From: Nymphalis io
Lineage: Eukaryota > Arthropoda > Insecta > Lepidoptera > Nymphalidae
DNA: 64,000 nt
Reading direction: 5' to 3'
NCBI RefSeq assembly: GCF_905147045.1
Contig: NC_065897.1
Span: forward strand, 6,525,001-6,589,000
Shown: one piece after another, positions 34,373 through 45,115 of the stretch
Layout: each line of letters begins with the position of its first letter
Position numbering within the stretch: position 1 is the first letter of the stretch
Notes under the pieces: generated by a model
What the model saw: only the letters and a program-made list of their open reading frames with translations
Told to the model about the DNA's origin: nothing
The model's database searches: none
Position numbers and translations under genes: made by a program

Positions 34373-34559
34373 TTCCTAAATATTTGTTCGTTTAAAAGTT
34401 TTTCACTGTCATGTTCAACCGCACTCAAACAAAATGTATATACAATTTATAAATTAAATAAAAACAAAAGAATCTTGCTTATTTTTAAGCAACAATATAA
34501 AACCTCAATGTAAAATGAAATACAAAATTCCATTCCTACCGTAACTCATTATGACCCTA
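34373..34559. other. AT-rich spacer
   Basis: Nothing recognised. Confidence 0.5.
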
Positions 34560-34930
34560 AAATAAAAGAACTAAATATAAGGCAAAACCGCATGCCCACC
34601 GCGACCAGATCAAAGGTGACTTTTAATTGATTTTAGGCGAACGGGCTCTCTGGAGATGGTAAAGAAATTGACATTTCAATGGCAAAAAAGGAAAGGAGTT
34701 GCAACAGCGAGAGTGGTCGTACGGCAATGATTTAGCACGTCTTCGGCGCAGAGCCAAGCCCGGGTTCCCATGGGAAAACGTCCGCAAATATTGACACTAC
34801 AGCAACATGTTTATATGCACTTAATGCATCGCTCACATTTTTTTACATTTTATTTGTTTTATGCGAGCGAGGCAGACGGAACGTCGGCCTCTTGTTTGAG
34901 TTCTTTTTTGTCGTAATTCTATTTAGCAGG
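34560..34930. promoter_or_regulatory. GC-richer patch with optimal TCF site, candidate Wnt-responsive element
   Basis: AGATCAAAGG at 34607-34616 is an exact match to the best TCF/Pangolin site (CCTTTGATCT on the other strand). It is preceded by GCCCACCGCGACC, loosely like the GC-rich helper motif. The following 250 bases are non-repetitive and richer in GC (GGCGCAGAGCCAAGCCCGGG). No coding signal. Wnt input is an inference from a motif match. Confidence 0.3.
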
Positions 34931-35257
34931 TAATATCTTACGGGCCGTATTAAATGATAAAACTAAAATTGCGCTTCGTTTCAATGTTTAGTTTTCCAAT
35001 TACAAAATATTATATATTTAAACGAGCTCTTACTTAAATGTGAAATAAAATTCCTATAACATGTAATTATTATAGTAGTTACATAACTTTTAACGAACAT
35101 AAACCATTAATTAATAATTTTATTGGCTTTATACATTGGAAAATTTAACTATCCATGAAACGAATCATAAATATATACCTTACATAATCAAAGATCTTAA
35201 TTGTGGATGTATATAGGTCTTAATCGTAGATCGAATTTTGTTATTTTCCAATCCATT
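34931..35257. other. AT-rich spacer, no gene seen
   Basis: Nothing recognised. Confidence 0.5.
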
Positions 35258-35402
35258 ACTTACCACGGCAACGTCGTGAGGAAACCTGCTTAGGTCAGAT
35301 GAAATTCTTCCACGTGAATATCCAATAACCGGCATTGGAGTAGCGTATTGGAATTAGATCCTAACATTCTCTTTAAGAGAAGAGGACAACAGTTGCATTC
35401 AT
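35258..35402 (+). repeat. SINE-A copy, 3' part
   Basis: GGCAACGTCGTGAGGAAACC, then TGAAATTCTTCCACGTG, GGCATTGGAGTAGCGTATTG and GAGAAGAGGACAACAGT follow the SINE-A body order (family form 'cgtgaggaaacctgc...cattggagcagcgtggtgga...'). The tRNA-like head is missing. Confidence 0.65.
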
Positions 35403-35996
35403 TATTCCTTACAATAAAACGTCGTTTAGTTCAATATTATAACTCTACTACCATTTCGGAAAGCAGCTTCAAGCAGCGAGAAGAAACACGTCTTGCTCTT
35501 ATAAAATAAATCACATTTAGAATGTGGTTAGTATTCACAAATATTCTTCTTCATCAGTCCTTTCAGGAACTCGACCTAAAATTCAATTACCTTTTTAAAA
35601 AAGTATTATTTTATTACTATACTATTCACCCTACACAATAGGAAAATATCGTACCGCTGGACTAACCTATAATCTAATTTTATAAGGTTTCATCAGTGAG
35701 AATTAAATATTATGTAGTTAATATACCGTGTACTTTCTATTATCGTCTTAAAAGCATGAAAAATTACAAGCAAACCTAGTAGTATCTAGAAAAATATAAT
35801 AAAGTTTTATTATATTTAAAATTCGCGTATTTGTTTATTTTAAATGTATTGTTTGTTACGAAAGAACAACATCTGACGATTTACTTTCTGACTATATTGA
35901 CTTTATTGATTGTATTACATGATATAAACTATATATATATTAATATACTATATATCCCGTAGCAATCCGGAAATAATAAACTATTATTGACATGGT
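35403..35996. other. AT-rich spacer, no gene seen
   Basis: Nothing recognised. Confidence 0.5.
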
Positions 35997-36240
35997 GATA
36001 GAGCTTTATGTAGCCCCGTTTGGATAGGTACCACCCACTAATCACATATTCTACCGCCAAATAGCAATATTTAATATTGTTGTGTTCCGGTTTGGAGGGT
36101 GTGTGAGCCTGTGTAACTCAAGAGATTAGGGACATAACCTTTTCCGTCCCAAGATTGGTAGCGTGTTGACGATGTAAGAGATAGTTAAAATTTCTTATAG
36201 TGACAATGTCTATGGGTTGTTGTGTGTGAAATGCTCACAA
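35997..36240 (-). repeat. Repeat C copy
   Basis: On +, GGATAGGTACCACCCACTAA, ATTCTACCGCCAAATAGCAA, TTGTGTTCCGGTTTGGAGGG and GGGACATAACCTT, then CAATGTCTATGGG. This is the minus-strand order of repeat C seen at 25679. Confidence 0.7.
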
Positions 36241-36764
36241 GACACACAAACAATCACAGTGCCCTACCTATTTTTAATTTAAAAAAATATATATTCTATG
36301 TCTATCAAATTAATTAATATTAATAATTAACATGATTTTCTGAACAATTAACATTAATTTTTTCATAAATTATTTATTAGATAATGACATGATGAAATCA
36401 TTATGACAATCAAAATAGCCCCGGTATGCATAAAAACTGCAAGCTGAAATAACTTGCCATAATATAGATTAGTATCCTTTAATATCTTATTTATTAATTT
36501 CATAAAATGATTTTTTTGGTAAGACTTCATTTATTAAAGAAGTCATTATGATCAAATTTCAAGAAAAATGCAACATTTTTCGTTAAAATAAATATTTAAG
36601 TATTATCTTTAGACGGTAACCACAAAACTTAAATCGTTTTTTAATCTAAAGGACCAGAGAGTTTCATAAAACTCCACTTTTCTTTTCTTTTCGTGCAAAA
36701 TTAGCAGAATGCTGATTAGTATAATGTGGCCACAACAATTAATTTCAATAATTTTTTTTCACAG
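36241..36764. other. AT-rich spacer with splice-acceptor-like end
   Basis: No gene. It ends in TTTTTTTTCACAG, a good intron 3' end, directly ahead of the open exon candidate at 36765. Imperfect inverted repeats GTGGCCACAACAATT and AATTGTTTGTGGCCA span 36725-36785. Confidence 0.4.
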
Positions 36765-37165
36765 ATTTCAATTGTTTGTGGCCATATCTGTTACAAATTT
36801 ATTATATGTTAAGGCACCCATCACGGTGTGAGGGACGGCAATTTGCGGTAAAAATAATGGGTCAAAATTATTATGAGTTGTCCTTGGCGTGTCCATATGG
36901 GACGATGTGCAACTTATTGCGTCACGTCCCCTCTAATTATTTATGTCGATGTAGATGCACAAATTATAGCTTTTCGATGCCGACTTCGAAGTTAAAACGA
37001 ATAAAACTTTTATACCTTTTGGCCCAATTACTTTGTATATTTTATTTTGTTCTAATTTGCTTCAAGCTAATCTTTAAATCGACGTTCTTTTATTTGATTT
37101 TTGAGTACATTTCGAATAGCTTCATTTTAATAAATATGAAAATTAATTGTTCACTCCGAAACTAG
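36765..37165 (+). CDS. Unidentified cysteine-rich open exon candidate
   Basis: An open frame of about 130 codons starts immediately after a polypyrimidine/CAG acceptor (AG at 36763-36764), in a patch less AT-rich than its surroundings. The first 65 residues look protein-like and cysteine-rich: an SRCEGRQF block, then LACPYGTMCNLLRHVPSNY and LCRCRC. The later part is AT-driven and hydrophobic (LLYLLAQLLCIFYF). Cysteine spacing in the first part is C-x23-C-x5-C-x12-C-x-C-x-C. I do not recognise the family and see no signal peptide, so any upstream exon would lie elsewhere. The alternative is a chance frame or a mobile-element relic. The 3' end of the real exon, if any, is unknown. Confidence 0.3.
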
Positions 37166-37469
37166 GAATCGAACAATTCGAAGACATATGTAGATTTGTA
37201 GAACTATAAAACAACTTTAAATTTGACGAGTTCTTATAGGTATTAATTTAAAAATATATTTTTTCCTTTTTATCCTGAAAAATGACAATATTTTAATGGA
37301 AATAAAACAACACATACACATACATCTATTCTGAATGTATATTTACCTATCAAATTGTGTTAAACTTAAGACATCAAAATCAATTATTATTCTCGAATTG
37401 GATTTATCTCTCGAGTTATTTATCATTATAATCTTGATCATAAAATGAAAAAGACATAGAATAACTTAT
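37166..37469. other. AT-rich spacer
   Basis: Nothing recognised. Confidence 0.5.
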
Positions 37470-37745
37470 TTAAAATGCTTCAAAGGAGTGTGGACTCTGT
37501 AAAAGGGGAATAAAAGATACTTATTCTCTGCTAAAGGTCGATACGATGCTTGGAGCGATTTCGATTTGGGATACATGAATGCGTGCAAAGGATTTGGACT
37601 GTTTACGACTTCGTGGGTGGTTGTGGGCGTGTCGTTCTCTGGTCTACTCATACTCAGGAACATTGTATATATCCATTTCGTTTCACGGCCGCTCCCACAG
37701 GACCTTCTTGTTAAGATATTTTTTGTTCCTCTCATCTTGCCTTAA
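37470..37745. other. Higher-complexity patch with overlapping open frames
   Basis: Roughly 270 bases are open on both strands. On +, from 37505 to the stop at 37743, one frame reads RYLFSAKGRYDAWSDFDLGY, then FTTSWVVVGVSFSGLLILRN, membrane-like and without a match I know. On -, 37466-37735 is also open. Neither has an ATG context, domain or splice pattern that would decide the strand. Confidence 0.25.
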
Positions 37746-38139
37746 GAAATGGTCAGACGGGCAAATATTTACTCACGATTTTGAAAATCTTATTATCATA
37801 CTACCAGCTTGGAGAATGATTCGTTATAGAGATTATCGTGTTGTATGATGTTTACAATATTGTGGAAATTTAGTGTACAAAAGTCATAATTTAAATTATT
37901 ATATACTTACTGTATAGCTCTCGTTTATGCACATTGTCTTTCCTTATGAAATTATTTTTCAATAACCTTGTCATTATTATCATTCTGTAAAATTAGTAAC
38001 AACATGAATTACTTTAGTTTTGGAAGAAATATCGTTCGTGTAGATACAAATTTCGTGTAGATTATTTGTATTATAAAGTACTATTGTTAAAGTTTAAAGC
38101 AATCAACTATTACATTTTTAAAATGGAAAACCACTCAGC
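37746..38139. other. AT-rich spacer, no gene seen
   Basis: Nothing recognised. Confidence 0.5.
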
Positions 38140-38300
38140 TAGTTTATTTCAGTTGTCGTCTGTCCTGTCTGACTAAGCAATGCACAGCCAAAGATAAGTC
38201 TAGAAAACTGAAATTTGAAACGCAGATTTCATCCCCTGAAAAGGACTTTTTGAAATTTTAAGATTCAGGAGGAAGATACGTTTAAAGATTTATTTTTCTC
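38140..38300 (+). repeat. Decayed transposon relic
   Basis: GTCTGTCCTGTCTGACTAAG, then CAATGCACAGCCAAAG, CTAGAAAACTGAAATTTGAA and CATCCCCTGAAAAGG follow the same layout as the relic at 19205 ('gactgac...caacgcacagcc...ctgaaatttgg...'). Confidence 0.5.
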
Positions 38301-39319
38301 AAAAGATTTACATTCAAATCACTTACAGAGAAAATTACAGAACAATAATAATAAAAAATTGTTTAAATCAAATAGGCGTACACAGTAAAACAATGAATGT
38401 TATAATAATCTAATAATATAATACTTTATCGGTACAGTGCAAGCAAGTACGAGTAGTTTGTGACGTGAAGTAGGGTAGTCTAGCAAAATGAAAACATAAA
38501 GAACGAATAAATATAGTGTGTATACAAAGTAATGACGTAAGTAAGTAGTAAGGAAGGTGACGCATTAGACTCATCTGATGTTTTTAAATTTTATATTTTT
38601 AAATTTTGGTGTGCGATTGTTCATTATATAGACAGGCAATGCACAATATATATTGTGTGTATTTATTTACGATAATGCTTCTAAAATTTACATATATAAA
38701 TCAACTAATTTAATATTAAATGATTATTGTCATATGTAAAATGTATAATTGATTACAATAAGTGTACATTAACAGTATTCTCTGGTACATTATTATTATC
38801 TTAGTATACATACATAGTTGAGTAGTAGTTTTAGTAGTTATTTTACATAAGATATATCCATAAGTAATGTTATTTTAAGTTAGGAGTAGTGTAGTGCTAT
38901 TAGGTATTATATTATATAAGTTACAACTTTATTTATTTAGATTAATTTTATATAATAATCAATTGGATTTTAAGAAGAATCCTTTAAAATGTGGCTTTTA
39001 AGACATTTTTTAAAATTATGTAGCGATTTTATATTTTTGATATCCTTCGGCAAATTATTGTAGATGGGAGAAGTATATGTATGAATTTTAGCCGTACGAG
39101 TCGGGACGTACAGCTTTATATATCAATATTTTCGGAACAAAACTTATTATAATATTATTTAAAACCATGTGCTTAAAACATGTTTATTATTATTATACAT
39201 TTGTTTAAATAAATAATTTTATAATAAACTTTAATTTAGATCTAAGCCGCAGTTGTAGTTTTTGTGGAATACACAAATATAATGATGGTATAATTTGTCA
39301 TAAAAGCGTGTATGCTTTA
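38301..39319. other. AT-rich intergenic DNA, no gene seen
   Basis: Low-complexity sequence, including TAGT-rich runs near 38817-38840. Confidence 0.5.
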
Positions 39320-39470
39320 GTCGTTGAACGATTTCTTTGGGGTTTTAGCGGCCGAATCCAAAGACGAAGATGAGGCGGACCGCACGCAGGTCTGGCGATA
39401 AAGAAATTATCTTCTTCCCAACTAACGAGCCACGCACGTATCTAATTGGTACCCTGCCGAACCTCTGATT
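39320..39470. promoter_or_regulatory. GC-richer patch, candidate element
   Basis: Non-repetitive stretch (GGGGTTTTAGCGGCCGAATC; GAGGCGGACCGCACGCAGG) with a GGCGATAAAG GATA core. No coding signal. Confidence 0.2.
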
Positions 39471-39825
39471 CATTTATACGTTCCACTCTAAAATGCGTCG
39501 AAAATTAATGATGATCTCATACAGTATCAATAAAATCGTGTAAGTTTCGTCCTTCGATATCTGAAATTTGTTTTTTAAAAAGAGTATATTTTCAACAGAT
39601 AAACAGTGTTTAGTATTTGTACTATTTTTTTTTAAAACACGTATATATAACAATAGAGTTGATATTTAACTTGGAACGCTTGGTTGGTGAGCTGTACAAC
39701 GTACATAGTGTGATAGTTTGAATGGAATACTTTTTTCCTCAATTTGGAATGAAATTGACTGTGAAAGTTAATAGAATCTTACGTCAGTTGTGAAATTAAG
39801 AAAATATTTTGGAATGTATGTTCAG
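39471..39825. other. AT-rich spacer, no gene seen
   Basis: Nothing recognised. Confidence 0.5.
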
Positions 39826-40030
39826 GTTACTGGTGGTAGGGCTTAGAAAAAGTATAGGTACCACCCATTCATCACTTATTATACCGCCTAAAGGGACATA
39901 ACGTCTATTATGGTGGTGGTATAGGTTTGTGGCTCATTAGCGATATAAGAAATATTTAATATTTCTTATAGCGCCAATGTCTATGGGCAGTGGCGACCAC
40001 TTAGAACCAAGTTAGCCAATCTGCCTATCT
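39826..40030 (-). repeat. Repeat C copy
   Basis: On +, TGGTGGTAGGGCTTAG, GGTACCACCCATTCATCA, ATTATACCGCCTAAAGGG, then ATAGCGCCAATGTCTATGGG: the minus strand of repeat C. It lacks part of the middle seen at 25679. Confidence 0.7.
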
Positions 40031-40214
40031 ATTATATTAAAAAAAAACGATTAAATAAATTATTTCTCGTTGCGTAATACCAAACTCTAGCGAAAAGTAC
40101 ATATAATATAAATGAATGATGATTATTATTCTGTTTCCTAATTTTACATTATTTACAACCTTCGTTACACAAAATATACAATACAAATGGACCAGATGAG
40201 TTGCTATGAATGTA

Positions 40215-40577
40215 TCACTTAGAATGACTCGTAGGTTTAGTGGTTACGTAAGGTAAGGCCGCAGAACCGGAGGTCCTGGGTTAAAATCCTAGGTCGACCT
40301 AATAAAAAGTTATTGAGTTTTTCTGTTGAAAATTCTCAGCTTGGAGTCTGGAAATTGGAAGTGTATACACTCCCGTGTCCGAGACACGGGAGCACAAAAG
40401 CACAAAGAAAGTCGTGTCGGATTGCCGTCCCATCGGATTATGAGAGTTAGGAAATAGAGAGTGCACCTGTGTTTGCGCACACACTTGTGCACTATAATAT
40501 CTCCTGCGCAGTTAGCTAATCTCTCTTGAGATTGGCCACCGTGGCTGAAATCGTTCCGGAGGACATTATTATCACTT
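40215..40577 (+). repeat. SINE-B copy, near full length
   Basis: A tRNA-like head with B-box-type GGTCCTGGGTTAAAATCC (40271-40288) leads a body with GTGTCGGATTGCCGTCCCAT, GCACCTGTGTTTGCGCACAC and CTCCTGCGCAGTTAGCTAAT. The tail reads GAGATTGGCCACCGTGGCTG and ends ACATTATTATC, similar to the 3' end of the 10.6-kb LINE. A perfect 10-bp hairpin (CTCCCGTGTC, loop CGA) sits at 40370-40392. Minus-strand open frames here are repeat-derived. Confidence 0.75.
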
Positions 40578-41379
40578 AGAATTCTTTCCACCATTCCAAC
40601 ATGTACATTTACCGTAAGTACATTATAGCTAAGCTGAAAGGTAAACTCGCCTTTCTAAACTATATCTTACAAGGAATCTGCCCAAGGGTTTAAGGTAATA
40701 AAAAACAAATGAGTCACTTAAAACTGAGAGCATGAATCACAATACTTAACCGCTACCATCTAACGTTTCGTTGATAACATTAAATGTCAAACAATAGTGC
40801 GTCACAGAATAGGTCGTTCCAGCGGCGCTACTTTTATGTGAAACACAAAAAACATATAGTGAGGATATAAATGTCAAGCACGACATGAAATATTTAAAAC
40901 AATTGTTTGTAAATAAGTATACAAAGAGTACAGAAGCTCTCTGTGCGCGCCGCTGGCGCTTACTGGACAATAGCGATTATCTAATTTTCAGACAAAACAC
41001 AAACACTGCTCTTCGTCATTAATCTATAGGAAAAAAATACAGTGACACTCGGACAAAGTTTAGGAACGCATAAAGATTTTAAGATAACTCGAAGACACAT
41101 TTTTAAAATTATTTATTGCTCGGTATCTTTGTGTAATATGTATCGATAGATGTGTCACACTCAAGATACCAAAGAATTAATTTGTATTTTACTAAAATGA
41201 ATATATATGCTATATAAATATATACATTTTTGTATTTTGAAATGTGTATAAGGCGACAAAGACAAGATAATGACTTTTTCATGACGACAATAAAATCTTA
41301 AGACTGTACTGATTACATTAAAGAAAATGTTAATTATATGTACATTAGTAATAGTTGTGTATTTAGGTAACATCAAAAT
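40578..41379. other. AT-rich spacer, no gene seen
   Basis: A richer patch at 40800-40960 (CCAGCGGCGCTAC, GTGCGCGCCGCTGGCGC) contains GCGGCGCTAC/GCGCCGCTGG inverted matches about 130 bases apart. No gene recognised. Confidence 0.45.
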
Positions 41380-41670
41380 AAAATAGCAATGCAAAACACC
41401 CACAGCATACCGATGTGCTGACGCACGACAGGTAGGTACAGACGCGCGGTCAGTTTATGCCACCGCGTAGGGTACCATAGAGTGTAAAGCATGACGGTGC
41501 TCACACACTATTTCGTCTTATAGTAAAATCTCTGTGTTCAAAATAAGCGCCACCATAAAAAAGTTCCGACGGAAGTAAGCTCACAAAGCAAATACCATCG
41601 AGCAAAAAGTTGACGAAAAAAACTGCATAATGCGGTCGAGAGGCAGTGTGGGCTTCGGCCGCTCTTGTAA
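41380..41670. promoter_or_regulatory. GC-richer patches, candidate element
   Basis: Two blocks (41400-41480 with GACGCGCGGTCAGTTTATGC; 41630-41670 with GCGGTCGAGAGGCAGTGTGG) stand out from AT-rich flanks and carry no coding frame or known repeat. Confidence 0.2.
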
Positions 41671-42554
41671 AATTTATAACAGCTCTATTTAGTTTACCTG
41701 CTTGACTTCGCTTTTATTCTGTCTTATAATTGGAGGCATTTGACGATGACTTATTAATTTATTGAACGTTTATTGACAGTTACTTTTAAATTTTTATTGA
41801 AGTGCTAAAATGTTCGTCATGCTCAGCCTTTGTCTTTTTGAGAACTCTTGCGCAACAACTTTAATGATTATTTTAATTTTATTTTAGCAAACTTTTGACA
41901 AGTTAATTTTTTTGACTAAATAAAAGTAAACAAATATTTAACCTACATTATTAATTCCACTTTTCAATCGTGTTCTCCTAATAGTGTACTCGCTACTGTC
42001 AGTAGTCACTACATCAGATGATGGATAAATAGGGAATATATATTTGTATATAAAAAAATATCACATTTGATATCTTCTATATTTAAACTACGGGTACCAA
42101 TTGTATGACAACGTAACAAATAAACCAACTTGTAAATCGACCTAATTACGATCAAAACTTCTAGAAACAACAATTGAAAAATAAACAAAAGTAGTAATTA
42201 TTTGTTTATCTAGTTCAGAACGCAGAAAATTAGAAATATTGTTTTCACAAAAAAAATAATACCATCATACGAAAAGTACTAATTTCGTATCAAATCAACT
42301 TATACTTAGTTTAGGTAACATTTTTATGATAAATTAGTGTTAATTTTGAAAGATGTAAGATTCATAACACCATAAAAGATATAATAATTATGTAAAATAT
42401 GCTTCATGATGTACTATTTATATCATTTAATATATTTTCACTTGCTGCATTTAAATAGATATGTGTAACTAAGATTTCTTTTTTTGTACATACTTTGATG
42501 TGTGATTAGTATTTTAGACTTCGTTAGTCTAGCTGCTGTACTATATATTTATTA
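41671..42554. other. AT-rich intergenic DNA, no gene seen
   Basis: Nothing recognised. Confidence 0.5.
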
Positions 42555-42885
42555 TCAAGCCTCATATCGCAATATCCTGGGCGAAAACCCCGGGTTGGCA
42601 ATAATCATTATGTTTTTTTATCGAGATATTCTCATTAGCAGTCCGGATTCTGGAAATTAGCAGTGTTTACACAAGCCACCGAAAGTACGTAAAACTGTTG
42701 GTCCTACGCTTAAACTTTCTCCAGTATTGTCGGTCTGCCGTTCCATTTGATAGTAAGAGTAAGGGGACAGAGAGCACCTGTGTTTACGCATACCTACATG
42801 TGCACTATATTATCTCCTACGCAAATGGCTAGAGTCGATTGAAATGGCCGTAGTAGCTATTAAGCAATATTGTTCCCACTACATA
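42555..42885 (+). repeat. SINE-B copy, diverged
   Basis: TGTTGGTCCTACGCTTAAAC, GTCGGTCTGCCGTTCCATT, AGAGCACCTGTGTTTACGCA, ACATGTGCACTATATTATCT and AATGGCCGTAGTAGCTA follow the order of the SINE-B copy at 58312. The head is degraded. Confidence 0.65.
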
Positions 42886-43179
42886 TTTTTACCCACTAAA
42901 TAAGCCGAGAAGAGTAGTTACTTAATGTAGAGAACTTTATTTACATACGATAATACATTTAAAATTAATTATGTAACTTCGAGTATTTTATAAAAGTATG
43001 ATTAATTGCTTACAAAAATATTTTAGGAATTGATATTTAAATTAAAATTCACGATACGATATATAATATAAGTAAGCTCTGATTCAATTCTGGGCAAGCT
43101 TTTTTAAGATCTTTAAATGTTGTTTAGACGTTTTCATACTTGTTTAACAAATTTTCTTGTGATATTGATATAAAAGAAT
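42886..43179. other. AT-rich spacer
   Basis: Nothing recognised. Confidence 0.5.
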
Positions 43180-43200
43180 ATATATATATATATATTATAA

Positions 43201-43242
<42 letters not shown>

Positions 43243-43292
43243 TTATAAGAATATATATATAAAGCTTGCAATATATATATATATATATATGG
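43180..43292. repeat. (TA)n microsatellite
   Basis: Three long TA runs separated by TTATAAGAA and AAAGCTTGCAA units, followed by a short (TG)n at 43315-43330. The minus-strand frame through it (rich in Tyr and Ile) is an artefact of the repeat. Confidence 0.9.
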
Positions 43293-44929
43293 CCTCTGCA
43301 TCTTTAACAGATGATGTGTGTGTGTGTGTGACGAAAGAAAATGTGGGTTAAGAATATACATATATTAATCGGAAAAGCTCCTTATATTATAAAAACCAGA
43401 AAAAACCAACGACTGATGTTAGCCGGTATGAAAGAGCATTCAACATTCTTTTTTCAAATGAACGTATTTTATGTCATTAGTTAAAAGCACGGAAAATCAC
43501 TATACATGGAATTTTTTATGATGAAAACCTTGATTAAATGCCTATAGAATCTTGTTGTGACGACGTATATATAAATTACAAATAGTAATGACAAGGTTCA
43601 TTAATTCGCTTAGACACGCGCAAAGGGAAATAATATAGTAATTAATTATAATGTAAATTATTATAGATAAATTATATTGCTAATGTGATAAGTAATATCC
43701 CGCAAACACGTTAACAATTGATTTGCATTGAGCGAAGCACATTCAGTTTTTTCAAGTCATTCCTAGTGCATGGAAATTGCGTTTTTAAATTTTTCTTTAA
43801 AATATATTCAAAATTAAATACGACTTTTTTATATCGATAGAAGGATGTAGGCTGATGACATACAAGCTTGTTATTACAAATCAGATAAATATGTTTCGGT
43901 ACAGTTAAAAAAATATATGTATAATTAGTTGTTTTTTTTAACTACCTTTTTTAAGAATGATTAATTCATTGATACTGACATTTTAACATAAATTTCTATT
44001 GAACCTGATTGTTAAAACAAAACACAAAAAACCATTGACACAGACCAATCATAGGATATACCTAATCAAAACGTCTCTAGCAGAGGTTAATATAAGCTTT
44101 TTGAGAAAACTTATGTCCGAACGTGCGTTGTGACATATGTTCAAGTCAACGTGTTTAAAAGTCGAATAGGTGTCAAGTGTTAGGGCAAATGATACAATAA
44201 CACGTCCGCAACATTTCATCGTCACTTCGCCCGCTTGTCTGTATGCTATATTACCGTTAAAACACCGAAAGCCATTATATTATATTAGTATTGCTTTATA
44301 TACTTCAACCGGTTCTAATTGATATTGTTTACTTAAATTTCTACTCCAGAAACGTTAGCGCAGTACATGAAAAAATATGTTCAAAAAGTAGTATATTAGT
44401 GAGCGTTCGAGTTCTCAGCGGCACCTGCAGACGAATGTGCCATTTACATTGTAATGCACGTACAACCTCCAACCAGTTCGATTAGGAGGGGAATGCTGTC
44501 TACATACTTTCTGGGCTCTGTAAATGATAAAGTTTTGTCAATACGTGATGCGTAAGTAAAATAATATAGTATTATTAACTCTTCGTTCGATTTTTGGTCT
44601 TACTGTGTAGTAGAGGTCACTTATGTTAAATAGATATAATATATAATATCAAAGAATATTATGATTTATATAATGTGAAATATCTGATTTTAGTATATCT
44701 GATTTATATGCAATATGATTGTATTTTGATTTGTTTTATATTTCTTACATTATAAATTGTAATAAAATGTTTCACCCAGATTATCGTTCGAATATCAAAG
44801 TTTTAATTCTGTTAAAACAACTAAACGGGACAAAAAATAAAAACAAATAATGTTAGCCACTTAAGGGTATTTTAAAACAACTTCACGAAACGTTTACACG
44901 AATGACAATAACGAAACATGTGTACACAA
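43293..44929. other. AT-rich intergenic DNA, no gene seen
   Basis: A richer patch at 44400-44510 (GTTCTCAGCGGCACCTGCAG) was not assigned; the 64-codon frame at 44291-44485 has no domain. Confidence 0.5.
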
Positions 44930-45115
44930 ATACGTGATTGATTCCGGTGCGGGGTGAGGGGTAGGGAGGGCGAGGGGGGGTTGAGACAGCGGCAGTGACC
45001 GCTGCAGCCAGGTGCGTGCGGCCATCGACACCATAAAATTAATAACCCGTCGAGCCTCCTAACCAATGCACTCTTGAGTCCCATGTGCACTTCACACATG
45101 CCGAGGAAAACGGGC
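44930..45115. promoter_or_regulatory. GC island with G-quadruplex motif and Hox-type site
   Basis: 44951-44980 holds five G-runs with short spacers (GGGG, GGGG, GGG, GGG and a run of seven). Downstream come GCGGCAGTGACCGCTGCAGC and CCATAAAATTAATAACCC, which includes an Abd-B/posterior-Hox-like CATAAAA core. The whole patch is non-repetitive and contrasts with AT-rich flanks. Candidate control region. Confidence 0.35.

Noticed and set aside
43134..43361. 75-codon minus-strand frame
   Set aside because: Translation of the TA microsatellite (Tyr/Ile runs), not a gene.
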